Assembly: GCA_023101725.1 (NCBI GenBank)
Contig: JALJCO010007140.1
Coordinates: 33,501-97,500 of the forward strand
Length of the DNA stretch: 64,000 nt
Source: Atherinomorus stipes
Taxonomy: Eukaryota; Chordata; Actinopteri; Atheriniformes; Atherinidae
Reading direction: 5' to 3'
Shown here: in pieces, positions 63,569 through 64,000 of the stretch
Numbering within the stretch: the first letter of the stretch is position 1
How the letters are laid out: each line of letters opens with the position of its first letter
Translations under genes and position numbers: made by a program
Notes under the pieces: generated by a model
Seen by the model: the letters and a program-made list of their open reading frames with translations, nothing else
What the model was told of the DNA's origin: nothing
Database searches by the model: none

Positions 63569-64000
63569 GGATGGATGGACGGATGGATAAATGAATAGGT
63601 GGTAGGATGGATGGATGGATATGTGAATAGGTGGATGGATGGATGGATGGATAAAGGATGGATGGATGGATAGATAAAGGTATGTATGGATGGATGTATG
63701 TATGGATGGATGGATGGATGGATGGATGGATGCGTGGGTGGATGGATGGATGGATGGTTGGATGGATGGATGAATAAAAAAAAGGTGGATGGATGGATAA
63801 AGGATGGATGGGTGGATGGATGGATGGATGAATAGGTGAATAGGTGGATGGATGGATGGATGGATGGATGGATGGATGGGTAAGTGGATGGATAGATGGA
63901 TAAATGAATAGGTGGATGGATGGATGGATAATTGAATGGATGGATGGATAGATAAAGGATGTATGGATGGATGGATGGATAAATGAATAGATGGATGGAT
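63569..64000. repeat. (GGAT)n microsatellite to the window end
   Basis: Long tetranucleotide tract with recurrent GGATAAAGGATGG and GAATAGGTGGATGG variants. Longer units of about 40-90 bp are superimposed. It continues past the window edge. Confidence 0.97.

Overview
The window looks like a gene-poor, repeat-saturated stretch of a teleost fish chromosome, probably a percomorph. This rests on the mix of element families: PIF/Harbinger, several hAT families, Tc1, L1/Tx1-type, L2/jockey-type and Rex3/RTE-type LINEs, a DIRS-order (Ngaro-like) tyrosine-recombinase retrotransposon, a Ty3/gypsy element, a tRNA-SINE and fish-type dispersed repeats. No ordinary host housekeeping gene is visible. The best gene-like features are an open Harbinger transposase exon at the left edge and a six-exon integrase-core (DDE) gene on the minus strand at 15.6-17.4 kb.

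Layout. 1-2610: right part of a Harbinger transposon (minus strand) with an open catalytic exon. 2611-13984: a fish dispersed repeat split by a 7.75-kb hAT element (2692-10442, 8-bp target duplication). The hAT element holds a BED-finger relic and a 47-bp minisatellite, and an internally deleted L1 with its own target duplication has inserted into that array. A MITE and a tRNA-SINE sit in the dispersed repeat. 15.1-21.7 kb: two oppositely oriented L2-like LINE ends flank the integrase-core gene and a Rex3-like tail. 21.7-25.9 kb: a Tc1 element whose transposase is split by about 68 copies of a 49-52-bp minisatellite. 27.2-34.9 kb: about 85 copies of a 61-bp unit with higher-order structure, interrupted by a 2.5-kb G-rich retroelement.

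37.3-50.2 kb: one L1 copy on the minus strand whose ORF1, endonuclease, RT and C-terminal pieces can be followed in order across three nested insertions. These are a 5.4-kb Ngaro-like element with split direct repeats (38683-44114), a 0.4-kb insert, and a 1.3-kb retroelement carrying a small membrane-protein-like reading frame. 50485-56283: a second hAT element (8-bp duplication GAAACCAC) with an L2 fragment and a Harbinger MITE inside. 58747-63568: a nearly complete Ty3/gypsy element on the minus strand (LTRs, PBS, gag, pol, PPT) inserted in a GGAT tetranucleotide tract, with a 5-bp duplication.

The strongest general signal is that three unrelated transposons (hAT, L2 LINE, Tc1) each contain a tandem array lying inside the element. 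In the LINE and Tc1 cases the unit can be traced to the element's own coding DNA. The nested insertions also give a clear relative chronology. All boundaries were read by eye without alignment software, so positions without a target duplication are approximate by a few bases.
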